In this document: in pieces, positions 37,029-45,145 of the stretch
How the letters are laid out: each line of letters opens with the position of its first letter
Numbering within the stretch: the first letter of the stretch is position 1
The notes under the pieces: generated by a model
Told to the model about the DNA's origin: nothing
Databases searched by the model: none
What the model saw: the letters and a program-made list of their open reading frames with translations, nothing else
Translations under genes and position numbers: made by a program
From: Thermoanaerobacter sp. A7A
Lineage (GTDB): Bacteria; Bacillota; Thermoanaerobacteria; Thermoanaerobacterales; Thermoanaerobacteraceae
Direction: 5' to 3'
NCBI RefSeq assembly: GCF_000445185.1
Contig: NZ_AVAF01000045.1
Coordinates: forward strand, 1-46,319
DNA length: 46,319 bases

Positions 37029-38348
37029 ATGGGAAAAGGTGAACTATCTGTCAACGAATTAGTTCTTATTGGCGTTGGAGGAATTTTGGGAGCAGGATTT
37101 TTCTTAGCCAGTGGCATTGCAATTCATACTGCCGGCCCTATTATTATACTTAATTACGTTGTATCAGCTTTTATCATGTCACAAGTTTTTTATGCACTGT
37201 CACAAATGATTACTTATAAACCGGTAGAAGGAACTTTTAGAGTATACGCAGAAGAAGCTTTGGGAGATATTGGAGGTTTTTTGAGCGGCTGGGTGTACTG
37301 GACAGCAGGAGTTTTCATCATGTCCAGTGAAGTAACTGCATCAGCTATATTTACAAAATATTGGTTTCCTAAAGTACCCTTATGGATTTTTTCTCTTATA
37401 TATTCCGCTTTAGTTATAACTATCAATTTAACGGGAACGAAAAACTTTGGAGAAATTGAATCCTGGTTTTCTACTATAAAAATAGTGGCTTTATTTATTA
37501 TAGTCATAGTAGGGATCCTTACAATAATGGGCTTTTTTACAAAGACTCCTACTATGGGAATTAAAAATCTCTATGTTCATGGGGGATTTGCACCTCACGG
37601 TATAAAAGGATTTTTAGGTGCAATGCTCATGTCACTAATCCCCTTTGGCGGTGTAGAAGTTGTAGCAATGTCGTCTGTAAAAACGAAAAATCCTCAAAAA
37701 TATACTCCAATAGCTCGTAAATATATAGTCTTATTTCTTACAATATTATACATTTCCTCAATAACCCTATTACTAATGATAATACCATGGGACACCATCT
37801 CCATTAACGAAAGCCCTTTTATAAAACTTTTGTCCTTTACCAAAATTCCCTTTATAGCTTCAATAATGAATTTTGTAATACTTACGGCAGCTTTAACTAC
37901 AATGAATGGCGCAATGTATGCCGTAACACAAGTCCTCTACTCTTTAGGACAAAGCAGGTTTGCTCCAACTTTTTTAACAAAAAAAACAAAAAGAGATGTA
38001 CCCATATATGCTCTTGCCTTAAGTAGTTTTGGGCTTTTCATAGCAGTTATTCTTTCTTACATACTACCAAAGGACGTCTACGAATATATAACAAGCGCTA
38101 CAGGGTTTGTACAATTTTTCAACTGGATAATAATACTCTACACATTTATAAAATACAAACCTGTCATGGGAAATACCTCATCTTCAAAAAAAGAATGGTT
38201 TACAATAATGCTGATAGGGATAGTATTGTCTTCCACATTGTTAATACCAAAACAATCTTTTGGATTTGTCGGAGGAATTATAATACTCCTAATAATCTTC
38301 TTTTTATATTATATAATTAAAAAACTTAATCTTTTTGACGTATGGTAA
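37029..38348 (+). CDS. APC-family amino-acid permease
   Basis: A 439-residue permease with 12 predicted membrane helices. The first helices carry the APC/AAT-type features GVGGILGAGFFLASGIAI and YALSQMITYKPVEGTFRVYAEEALG, resembling amino-acid/GABA-type transporters. The ATG at 37029 has GGAGGTG upstream; 13 additional upstream codons are unsupported. Substrate not determinable. No neighbouring enzyme suggests it. Confidence 0.9.
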   Translation: MGKGELSVNELVLIGVGGILGAGFFLASGIAIHTAGPIIILNYVVSAFIMSQVFYALSQMITYKPVEGTFRVYAEEALGDIGGFLSGWVYWTAGVFIMSSEVTASAIFTKYWFPKVPLWIFSLIYSALVITINLTGTKNFGEIESWFSTIKIVALFIIVIVGILTIMGFFTKTPTMGIKNLYVHGGFAPHGIKGFLGAMLMSLIPFGGVEVVAMSSVKTKNPQKYTPIARKYIVLFLTILYISSITLLLMIIPWDTISINESPFIKLLSFTKIPFIASIMNFVILTAALTTMNGAMYAVTQVLYSLGQSRFAPTFLTKKTKRDVPIYALALSSFGLFIAVILSYILPKDVYEYITSATGFVQFFNWIIILYTFIKYKPVMGNTSSSKKEWFTIMLIGIVLSSTLLIPKQSFGFVGGIIILLIIFFLYYIIKKLNLFDVW

Positions 38349-38375
38349 AAGTACTAATAATTTGTCATGTTTTTT

Positions 38376-38400
38376 GAAACTTTGCCATTCCTGTTACGTC
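38376..38400 (+). promoter_or_regulatory. ECF-type promoter candidate upstream of the deacetylase
   Basis: GAAAC (38376-38380) and CGTC (38397-38400) separated by exactly 16 bp, the spacing also seen before the sigma operon. The predicted leader before the deacetylase ATG is about 145 nt and contains the 20-bp palindrome. Confidence 0.55.
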
Positions 38401-38463
38401 TATATAATAATAGAAATCAAAAATAATTAAAATAAACCTCAAAAGTAAAATTAATTCCTCTAA

Positions 38464-38483
38464 ATGTTACAAATTTGTAACAT
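38464..38483. promoter_or_regulatory. Perfect 20-bp palindrome, probable operator
   Basis: ATGTTACAAATTTGTAACAT is a perfect palindrome in the leader/promoter region of the deacetylase gene. No regulator is identified from the pattern; GlnR (17-bp spacing) does not fit. Confidence 0.5.
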
Positions 38484-38553
38484 AAAATTAATTAATTATT
38501 AATAACTGATAACAGTTTAAATAGTATAATTGAAGCAACAAGGAGATGATTAT

Positions 38554-39666
38554 ATGGCCCCAAGAAGACTCCGCCAAAAAAATAGAAGTATAATTTATAC
38601 ACTTATAATAGTGTTTTTAATGTTAGTCCTCATTGGTTCAGTAGCTTTTGCCTATAAATATATATTTGAAGATAGATATGTACAAGTAAATTCTACCACA
38701 AAAATTTGGAACACACCATCTGACAAAGAAAAAAGTTCCTCCCCACCGCAACAACAACCTAATACTACCAAAAATCAGGAAGAAAATAATTTTAAACAAA
38801 CTTCTTTAAACCAAAATCTTTTAGACCCTAATACTACAAAAGACACTAAAGTAAGTGATACTACAAATGGGTCACATGAGGAAAATATCTCTCCTCAAAT
38901 TGATAATTTAGATAAAGATTATGGCATAAGTACTTTCATATTCAAATTGCTCAATAAATCTGAGATAGAAAAACTCTTTGGGCCTCCTATCCCTTTTAAT
39001 AAAAGGGTTTTTGGTTACAACAAAAGTGCAGGTAAAGTAGTCGCTCTTACCTTTGATGACGGACCGATACCAGAATATACAGAGAAATATGTTGATATAT
39101 TAAAAAGCATGGAAGTAAAAGCTACATTTTTTGTCATTGGCAAAAATGCTCAAAAACATCCTGACCTTCTAAAATATATTTTTGAAAATGGCAATGAAAT
39201 TGGACTACATTCCTACAGCCACTTTAATATGTCGAAAATGAAGCCAGAGCAAATGGTAGAGGAACTTTACAAAACACAAAAAATTGTCGTTGAATCTACA
39301 GGAATAAAACCTACACTCTTTAGACCTCCTTATGGAGCTTTTAACAAAACTCTTTTAGAAATATCAGATGCATTGGGACTTCATGTTGTTTTATGGAATG
39401 TAGATCCAGATGACTGGCGAAACCCAGCAGTAGAAAGTGTAGTCAATCGGGTGATAAGTCACACAAAAAACGGTTCAGTAATTCTCATGCATGAAGGAAA
39501 AATTAATACTTTAGCTGCACTTCCTTTAATAATAAAAAAACTCAAATCTGAAGGTTATAGTTTTGTAACTGTATCAGAGCTTTTAAATTATGAAAAAAAT
39601 AATATAGCAAATAGCAACCACGATCAGCAAAAAGACCAACAAAATGGCATAACGAAAGCAAATTAG
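38554..39666 (+). CDS. Membrane-anchored polysaccharide deacetylase (CE4)
   Basis: A 370-residue protein: a basic N-terminus and one membrane helix (about 12-35), a Ser/Thr/Asn/Gln-rich linker (about 50-120), and a CE4 NodB domain (about 160-345) with TFDDGP (catalytic base and metal Asp), HSYSHFNMSK (HxxxH metal site) and RPPYGAFN. It removes acetyl groups from peptidoglycan or another extracytoplasmic polysaccharide; substrate unknown. ATG 38554 has GGAG 8 nt upstream. An ECF-like promoter and a palindrome lie upstream. Confidence 0.94.
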   Translation: MAPRRLRQKNRSIIYTLIIVFLMLVLIGSVAFAYKYIFEDRYVQVNSTTKIWNTPSDKEKSSSPPQQQPNTTKNQEENNFKQTSLNQNLLDPNTTKDTKVSDTTNGSHEENISPQIDNLDKDYGISTFIFKLLNKSEIEKLFGPPIPFNKRVFGYNKSAGKVVALTFDDGPIPEYTEKYVDILKSMEVKATFFVIGKNAQKHPDLLKYIFENGNEIGLHSYSHFNMSKMKPEQMVEELYKTQKIVVESTGIKPTLFRPPYGAFNKTLLEISDALGLHVVLWNVDPDDWRNPAVESVVNRVISHTKNGSVILMHEGKINTLAALPLIIKKLKSEGYSFVTVSELLNYEKNNIANSNHDQQKDQQNGITKAN

Positions 39667-39690
39667 GGAGCACATGCTCCCTATGTTTTT
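39664..39690. terminator. Bidirectional terminator between deacetylase and PspC gene
   Basis: TAGGGAGC / GCTCCCTA perfect stem with a 4-nt loop and a run of T on the plus strand; it covers both convergent stop codons. Confidence 0.9.
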
Positions 39691-40103
39691 TTAAATAAAA
39701 TCCATAAGCCAATTATAATCAGCAAAACCGGCCAAATAATTTTAAAACTCAACCAAGGTAATAATCTATTTAATAAAAGCAATACTCCCAAAATCACTAA
39801 CACCCAACCTAAAACTTCATTTGTTTTGCTAGTTTTATCTTCTGTTTCTACTGCGTTATCTAGTTGCTCTCCGGTTTCTCCGGTTTTAGGCTCTTCATCT
39901 ATAATTTTTCCCTTTAATTGATAAGGATTTTCTGGTATTATTATCCATGCAATTATATATGGAATCAATCCAAAACCGCTAAATATCGCCAAAAGGCAAA
40001 TAAGCCTTACTAAAGTCACATCAACGTCAAAATACTCCGCTATTCCTCCACAAACTCCTCCTAACATTTTTTGTTCCCTGGACCTGTACAGTTTTCTACC
40101 CAT
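39681..40103 (-). CDS. pspC: PspC-domain membrane protein
   Basis: A 140-residue protein. The PspC domain (about 1-58) has LYRSREQKMLGGVCGGIAEYF and a membrane helix (LICLLAIFSGFGLIPYIIAWIIIP); a hydrophilic linker and two more hydrophobic segments follow (about 95-135, VLVILGVLLLLNRLLP and LLIIIGLWILF), giving an LiaF/LiaI-like tail. PspC-type proteins act in envelope stress responses. It follows the LiaI-like gene by 83 nt on the same strand. Confidence 0.88.
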   Translation of the reverse strand: MGRKLYRSREQKMLGGVCGGIAEYFDVDVTLVRLICLLAIFSGFGLIPYIIAWIIIPENPYQLKGKIIDEEPKTGETGEQLDNAVETEDKTSKTNEVLGWVLVILGVLLLLNRLLPWLSFKIIWPVLLIIIGLWILFKKT

Positions 40104-40186
40104 ATTTTAACCTCCAATCTAATTTATTAAATATACTATCTCTATAGCTTTGCAGATAAGTTTTTTCTTTCTTACTACTTTACCTG

Positions 40187-40468
40187 TCAAAAATTGATGA
40201 TACTTAAAGGATCTAAATAAAAAAGTTTGCTTGTAAAAATTAAAATCAAAATTGCCAATAATATGAACCCTAAATTAATGCTACTATTTTCTTCTCCATA
40301 GAGTTTATTGCTAAATATTAACTCCAACCCTAGCAAAATAAAAAAAGTAGGCCATACCATTTTATAAACAAAATAAGGCACATACACATTAAAGTTCGGC
40401 AAAAGTAACAAAATCCCCACAAATATAAGAGAAAGTGCACTAGCTAAAATTCCCGTTCTTCTTTTCAT
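40187..40468 (-). CDS. LiaI/LiaF-like membrane protein
   Basis: A 93-residue protein with about four hydrophobic segments (GILASALSLIFVGILLLLP, VWPTFFILLGLELIF, LGFILLAILILIF) matching the LiaI-LiaF-like transmembrane region also found in the adjacent PspC protein. The role is unknown; the pairing suggests an envelope-stress membrane module. GGAGG is about 11 nt before the ATG, longer than usual. Confidence 0.75.
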   Translation of the reverse strand: MKRRTGILASALSLIFVGILLLLPNFNVYVPYFVYKMVWPTFFILLGLELIFSNKLYGEENSSINLGFILLAILILIFTSKLFYLDPLSIINF

Positions 40469-40576
40469 TTTTACCGTTGCCTCCTTTATTTCACTCTATA
40501 AAACATTATACATATTATGAAAGTATAAAGTCAAAATAAAAAAATTTTTATAAAAAATAACTTTGGAGGTGTAATA

Positions 40577-41500
40577 ATGGATAACAAATGGTATTTTGAT
40601 ATAGCTCCCGGTACTATTGGTGACTTGAAAGCCCATGCAAAAGATATAACAACCCTCATCCCTTTTTGGTACGGGGTAAAAGAAGATGGAACTTTGGTTG
40701 ACATGTCTTCCAGTGAGGTCAAAAAAATTGCCTCTGATAACAATTTACCTATTTATCCTATAATTCATAACTACTCAGACCCTAAAAAGTCTCAACTAAT
40801 ACACGATTTACTTTCAATACCAGCTCTCAGAAATAATTTAATTTCAAACATACGAAATATAGCTGAGACAAATAATTATCCAGGAGTCAATATAGACTTT
40901 GAATTTGTTCCGCCAGAAGACAGAGAAAATCTAAACATTTTTATAAGAGACTTATACATTTCTTTAAAAGCCATAGGAAAAATTGTTACAATTTCTGTTC
41001 CAGCAGAGCTAACTGACAACCCTAGACATCCATTTTCTGGAGCTTTCCAATATTCCTTTATCGCTCAATACGCCGATGAAGTATACATCCTAGCCTACGA
41101 CGAACACTTTTCACAGCCTGGTCCGATTTCTTCAATAGGCTTCGTCACAAATGTCTTAAATTACGCTACAACAGTAATACCACCTCAAAAGATATGGCTT
41201 GGAATGGCAGTTTATGGGTATGATTGGACACAGGGCGTAAATTACCCAAGAACCTTAACATACCAACAAGCTGTGGACTTAGCAAAGAATTTAGGAGTAT
41301 CTGTAATATACGACCAAACTGCCCAGGAATCTACTTATACCTATGTATTGAATGGCAAAGTTCATACAGTGTGGTTTGAAGATTCAAAAAGTTTTTCTGC
41401 AAAATTATCTCTAGTAGACAGCTATAAACTATCCGGCATAGCTATATGGAGATTAGGTCAAGAAGACCCTAAGATATGGAATATTTTAAGAGAAAGATGA
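40577..41500 (+). CDS. Glycoside hydrolase family 18 protein (YaaH/YvbX-like)
   Basis: A 307-residue GH18 TIM barrel with the catalytic segment GVNIDFEFVPPED (the DxxDxDxE-type Glu is present), TISVPAEL, EVYILAYDEHF and GIAIWRLG at the barrel end. It resembles the catalytic domain of spore-cortex and sporulation hydrolases such as YaaH. There is no signal peptide and no LysM domain, so it would act inside the cell or spore unless exported otherwise. GGAGGTG precedes the ATG. Confidence 0.9.
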   Translation: MDNKWYFDIAPGTIGDLKAHAKDITTLIPFWYGVKEDGTLVDMSSSEVKKIASDNNLPIYPIIHNYSDPKKSQLIHDLLSIPALRNNLISNIRNIAETNNYPGVNIDFEFVPPEDRENLNIFIRDLYISLKAIGKIVTISVPAELTDNPRHPFSGAFQYSFIAQYADEVYILAYDEHFSQPGPISSIGFVTNVLNYATTVIPPQKIWLGMAVYGYDWTQGVNYPRTLTYQQAVDLAKNLGVSVIYDQTAQESTYTYVLNGKVHTVWFEDSKSFSAKLSLVDSYKLSGIAIWRLGQEDPKIWNILRER

Positions 41501-41516
41501 TTTTTCTATTTTTCTG

Positions 41517-41541
41517 GGAACTTATTTATCTTTTTTACGTC
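41517..41541 (+). promoter_or_regulatory. ECF-type promoter upstream of the SLH protein
   Basis: GGAAC (41517-41521), 16-bp T-rich spacer, CGTC (41538-41541). The site and its flanks (GGGAAC and TTTTTTACGTCTAA) are nearly the same as those upstream of the sigma factor operon. Confidence 0.72.
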
Positions 41542-41578
41542 TAATAAAATGAAAAAACTAAAGGAGGAGGTTTCTTTT

Positions 41579-43714
41579 ATGAAAAAATTTATTTCCATCG
41601 CAATTGCCCTTGCCTTCCTGTTTACACTTATGATACCATCAAACATGGCACAGGCACAAGCTGATACAAAGATAAGTTTAAAACAGGCCATTGAAATAGC
41701 AAAATCAAAATTAGGCATAAGTGATAGCGGCTACGACTTTAACTCTAACTACTATGAATACGGTAATAAAAAGTCATGGAATCTCAATTGGAATTCTTCT
41801 TCAAAAGGCAACATAAGCGTCACAATAGATGCCGATACAGGTGAAATTACAAACTATTACAGTTGGAGCCCCATTGCACAAGAACAGCCAAGAATCCCAA
41901 AATACACGCAGGATGAAGCAAAAAAAGTGGCAATTGAATTCTTACAAAAAGTAGCTCCTGAAAAATTCAAAGAAACAAAAGAACAAATTAACAATAATAA
42001 CTATGGTTACAATGAATACTATTCTAATGACTATAATTTCACCTTTGAAAGAATAGTAAATGGTATACCTTTCCCGTATAACGCTTTATACGTCACAGTA
42101 AATAAAAATACTTTAAAAGTAACCTCTTACTCATTAAATTGGGAAGATTATTCCTTCCCCGACCCAAAAGCTGCAATATCTAAGGAAGAGGCAATAAAAA
42201 TCTTTAAAGAAAAAATAGGTTTAAAACTTCAATACAACTTGGTCTACAACCAAGTATACGGCAATGAACCTCAAGCAATATTAGTCTATGGCATATACCA
42301 AAATGCGCCAATTGATGCTATTACAGGAGAAATAAAAACAAATGAAAACTATTATGTGCCAATGTATGGTGGTGGTGCTGGAGACAGTGAAATAAAAAGA
42401 GAATCTCTACAAAAACTCTCTCCAGAAGAGCAAAAAGCAGTCGAAGCCTCAGAAAAATACATATCAAAAGACAAAGCAATTGAAGTAATTAAAAAGAGCC
42501 TTCCTTTTTCAATAAGCGATTACAAGCTAAGCAGCGCAAACTTATATAGCGGCTATGATTATCCTCCTGCAAAATCAAATCCTATATGGTATCTTAATTG
42601 GACTTTAACTAAAGACAATAAATACTACTATGTAACCGCTTCTGTTGATGCAGTTACAGGTGAACTAACTTCCTTTACCAGAGGAGGTCCCGACATAGAC
42701 AATGTGCAAGGAAAAGAACTTTCCTACACTAAAGAACAGATGAGAAAAATCGCTGAAGATTACCTTAAAAAAATAGTACCTGAAAAGTTCAGCAAAACAG
42801 CATATCAAGAAACAAATATTCCCGAAAGCTCCAAAATGATTGAAATGCCAGCATATCCATTCAGATATGTAGAAGTAGCAAATGGAATTTTGTGTCCTTT
42901 CAACAATATAAACGTCAATGTAAGTCCCTATACAGGGGAAATAGTCTCATATTCCATACATTGGACTTCTGTAAAATTGCCTTCTCCGGAAAATATAATA
43001 GGCCTTGAGGAAGCTTACAAGATAATGTTTGACAACTCTGAATTTACATTAACGTACATTCCAGACTATGACTATAAATCTCCAGATAAACCACCAACAA
43101 TACGACTTGCGTATCAATCAAACTTCTACAACTATATAAATGCGAAAACTGGCCAAATTGTAGATTACAGTGGAAAACTTGTAGTTAAAAAATCAGAGGT
43201 TGTTTTTACAGACATAGAAGGCAACTGGGCAGAAAAGGATATAAAACTCTTAGTGCAATACGGAATAATTGATGTAAAAGAAGACAAATTCTATCCAGAT
43301 AAAGACATACTCCAAAAAGATTTTGTAAAAATGCTCATTAGAGCAATACAGCCTCCCTATTATGACCCGATGCCAAAATCCTCAGATGATTATGACACTT
43401 ACTATGCCATAGCAATAAATAAAAACATCATAACAGAAAAAGAGAAAAGCCCTGATTCTATGGTCACAAGACAGCAAGCAGCAAAGATGCTTGTAAAAAG
43501 TTTAGGTGTAGGTTATATAGCTAATATTCCAGATATATTTACAATAAACTTTAAAGACAAAGATAAAATACCTCAAGACATGATAGGATATATAGCTATA
43601 ATATCAGGTCTTAAAATAATGAATGGTTCAGATGGATACTTTGAACCACAACAGCCTTTAACAAGAGCCCAGGCTGCTGCTGTAATAGTAAGATACCTTC
43701 AATTGAATAAATAA
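41579..43714 (+). CDS. S-layer-anchored YcdB/YcdC-domain protein
   Basis: A 711-residue secreted protein. The signal peptide (about 1-27, FISIAIALAFLFTLM then AQA) precedes repeated PepSY/YcdB-YcdC-type units (about 30-530, each with KEEAIKIFKEKI or DKAIEVIKKSL helices and DAVTGEL or DADTGEI strands). Three SLH motifs close the protein (about 540-705: FTDIEGNWAEKDI, KNIITEKEKSPD, YIAIISGLKIMNGSDGYFEP), anchoring it to the wall or S-layer. Function of the repeats unknown, possibly protease modulation. ATG 41579 follows AAGGAGGAGG. An ECF-type promoter lies 40-60 nt upstream. Confidence 0.93.
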   Translation: MKKFISIAIALAFLFTLMIPSNMAQAQADTKISLKQAIEIAKSKLGISDSGYDFNSNYYEYGNKKSWNLNWNSSSKGNISVTIDADTGEITNYYSWSPIAQEQPRIPKYTQDEAKKVAIEFLQKVAPEKFKETKEQINNNNYGYNEYYSNDYNFTFERIVNGIPFPYNALYVTVNKNTLKVTSYSLNWEDYSFPDPKAAISKEEAIKIFKEKIGLKLQYNLVYNQVYGNEPQAILVYGIYQNAPIDAITGEIKTNENYYVPMYGGGAGDSEIKRESLQKLSPEEQKAVEASEKYISKDKAIEVIKKSLPFSISDYKLSSANLYSGYDYPPAKSNPIWYLNWTLTKDNKYYYVTASVDAVTGELTSFTRGGPDIDNVQGKELSYTKEQMRKIAEDYLKKIVPEKFSKTAYQETNIPESSKMIEMPAYPFRYVEVANGILCPFNNINVNVSPYTGEIVSYSIHWTSVKLPSPENIIGLEEAYKIMFDNSEFTLTYIPDYDYKSPDKPPTIRLAYQSNFYNYINAKTGQIVDYSGKLVVKKSEVVFTDIEGNWAEKDIKLLVQYGIIDVKEDKFYPDKDILQKDFVKMLIRAIQPPYYDPMPKSSDDYDTYYAIAINKNIITEKEKSPDSMVTRQQAAKMLVKSLGVGYIANIPDIFTINFKDKDKIPQDMIGYIAIISGLKIMNGSDGYFEPQQPLTRAQAAAVIVRYLQLNK

Positions 43715-43717
43715 CTT

Positions 43718-43745
43718 AAGGCACGGTCTACCGTGCCTTTACAAT
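43718..43745. terminator. Bidirectional terminator between SLH gene and ywlG
   Basis: AAGGCACGG / CCGTGCCTT perfect 9-bp stem with a 4-nt loop, between the convergent genes. Confidence 0.9.
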
Positions 43746-44293
43746 TTCTTATACCTTGCCCTTTCTCCTCCTACCATCTTAGGCCTAGTCCTTGCAGCAA
43801 CAATTGGTGCTTCCCCTATTTTATTTCGGCTTAACCTCACAGGAACTACAACAGGCCTTAAATGCATGCCAATCAGCACAAGCCCAATGTCAAGCCCTGC
43901 ATGACCCAATCCTTTTAAATTTTCAACCATTACAGGGCTTTTATACTGCTCGTAAGCATAAGTTTGCAAAGAACCGCCAGCATGCTCATGAGGAATGACA
44001 TTTACCACTTCAAGTCCGTACTTTTCTTGCGCTTCTTCCTCCACCAAAAGCGCCCTGTTTATGTGCTCACAACCCTGTACCGCAAGGTAAAGCCATCTTT
44101 TATGTATCGCCTCCAGAATCGGGTCCATTACTGCTTTTGCCACATCAAGACTTCCTGCAGTTCCCACTTTCTTACCCAATATTTCACTTGTACTTCCACC
44201 CAAGACAAAAAGACTCCCCGGCTTTAAATTCGCTATGTCAAGTAACTCCTCTATGACTTCCTCTGCCTGCTTTGAAATCTCTTTTAAATTCAT
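43739..44293 (-). CDS. YwlG/UPF0340 family protein (DUF436)
   Basis: A 184-residue protein of the conserved Firmicute DUF436/YwlG family: N-terminal amphipathic helices (MNLKEISKQAEEVIEELL), a GGSTSEILGKKVGTAGS segment and a C-terminal MHLRPVVVPVRL region. Function unknown. The ATG at 44293 has GGAGGG seven nt upstream; the reading frame extends further upstream, through the inverted repeat, without support. It lies next to and divergent from the superoxide dismutase gene. Confidence 0.85.
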   Translation of the reverse strand: MNLKEISKQAEEVIEELLDIANLKPGSLFVLGGSTSEILGKKVGTAGSLDVAKAVMDPILEAIHKRWLYLAVQGCEHINRALLVEEEAQEKYGLEVVNVIPHEHAGGSLQTYAYEQYKSPVMVENLKGLGHAGLDIGLVLIGMHLRPVVVPVRLSRNKIGEAPIVAARTRPKMVGGERARYKKL

Positions 44294-44342
44294 TTCTATC
44301 CCTCCTGAACTACCCTTTACTATCATTATACCATATTTCAAA

Positions 44343-44373
44343 GGACATTGGGGACGGTTCCTTTTGTCCGATT
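44343..44373. repeat. Left copy of 31-bp inverted repeat flanking sod
   Basis: 28 of 31 positions match the reverse complement of 45093-45123; the central GGGGACGGTTCCTTTTGTC is identical. It falls where the -35 box of ywlG would be, 17 bp upstream of a TATAAT at 44325-44330. Confidence 0.85.
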
Positions 44374-44496
44374 GTACCAAAAGTTACTCGATAAATTAAA
44401 ATAGCATTTTAAAATAGATCACTATATAAATTTTTTTATGCACTAATTATACATCTTTTCATATGCTAAAATTAGATATTCAAAAGGAGGCATAAT

Positions 44497-45093
44497 ATGG
44501 ATAAACTTGTAGCAAAAAAATATAATCTAGTTTTAAGAGGAATATCCCAAAGAACTCTTGAAGAACACTACAAGTTATACAATGGATATGTAGAAAAGAC
44601 AAACGAAATACGCGAAAAATTAAAAACAGTTGACCGTTCAAAGGCAAATGCCAGCTATAGCGAATATAGAGAACTTAAACTAGAAGAGACTTACAATTTA
44701 GATGGAGTAAAACTTCACGAATTATATTTTGAAAACTTAGGTGGAGCAGGTGGCATACCTGACGGCATAATAGCCTCAATGATTGCTCTTGATTTTGGCT
44801 CTTTTGAAAGCTGGCGACAGGACTTCATAGCCTGTGGAATGGCTTCACGAGGGTGGACTGTCCTTTGCTTTGACCCTATAGATTTAAAGCTTCACCACTA
44901 CCTTCAGGACTTCCACAACCATGGCACAGTATCAAGGACGATTCCCCTTCTGGTCCTTGATACCTACGAACACGCCTATTTTATAGATTACGGCACTGAT
45001 AAAAAAAGTTATATAGAGGCCTTTATGAATAATATAAAATGGGAGGAAGTAAATAGAAGGGTTACCTCTTGGATAGAAATGCATTCTTTTTGA
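44497..45093 (+). CDS. sodA: Fe/Mn-family superoxide dismutase
   Basis: A 198-residue SodFM-fold protein. The four metal ligands are recognisable: His24 (EEHYKLY), His74 (LHELYFEN), Asp155 and His159 (DTYEHAYFIDYG). The second-sphere position filled by Gln in E. coli MnSOD (ANQD) appears to be His142 here (HNHG), which can alter metal preference. It disproportionates superoxide, useful on transient O2 exposure of an anaerobe; the enzyme is unusual in strict anaerobes. GGAGG lies before the ATG. The gene with its upstream region is enclosed by a 31-bp inverted repeat, suggesting acquisition as a cassette. Confidence 0.88.
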   Translation: MDKLVAKKYNLVLRGISQRTLEEHYKLYNGYVEKTNEIREKLKTVDRSKANASYSEYRELKLEETYNLDGVKLHELYFENLGGAGGIPDGIIASMIALDFGSFESWRQDFIACGMASRGWTVLCFDPIDLKLHHYLQDFHNHGTVSRTIPLLVLDTYEHAYFIDYGTDKKSYIEAFMNNIKWEEVNRRVTSWIEMHSF

Positions 45094-45123
45094 ATCAGAC
45101 AAAAGGAACCGTCCCCTTTGTCC
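45093..45123. repeat. Right copy of 31-bp inverted repeat flanking sod
   Basis: Begins in the sod stop codon. It overlaps a larger hairpin (AAAGGAACCG 45102-45111 with CGGTTCCTTT 45131-45140, 19-nt loop), which may also serve as the sod terminator. Confidence 0.85.
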
Positions 45124-45145
45124 CTTTGTCCGGTTCCTTTGTGAG

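Noticed and set aside
38464..38483. Palindrome as a GlnR/TnrA box
   Set aside because: The half-site spacing does not fit TGTNA-N7-TNACA (one base too long).
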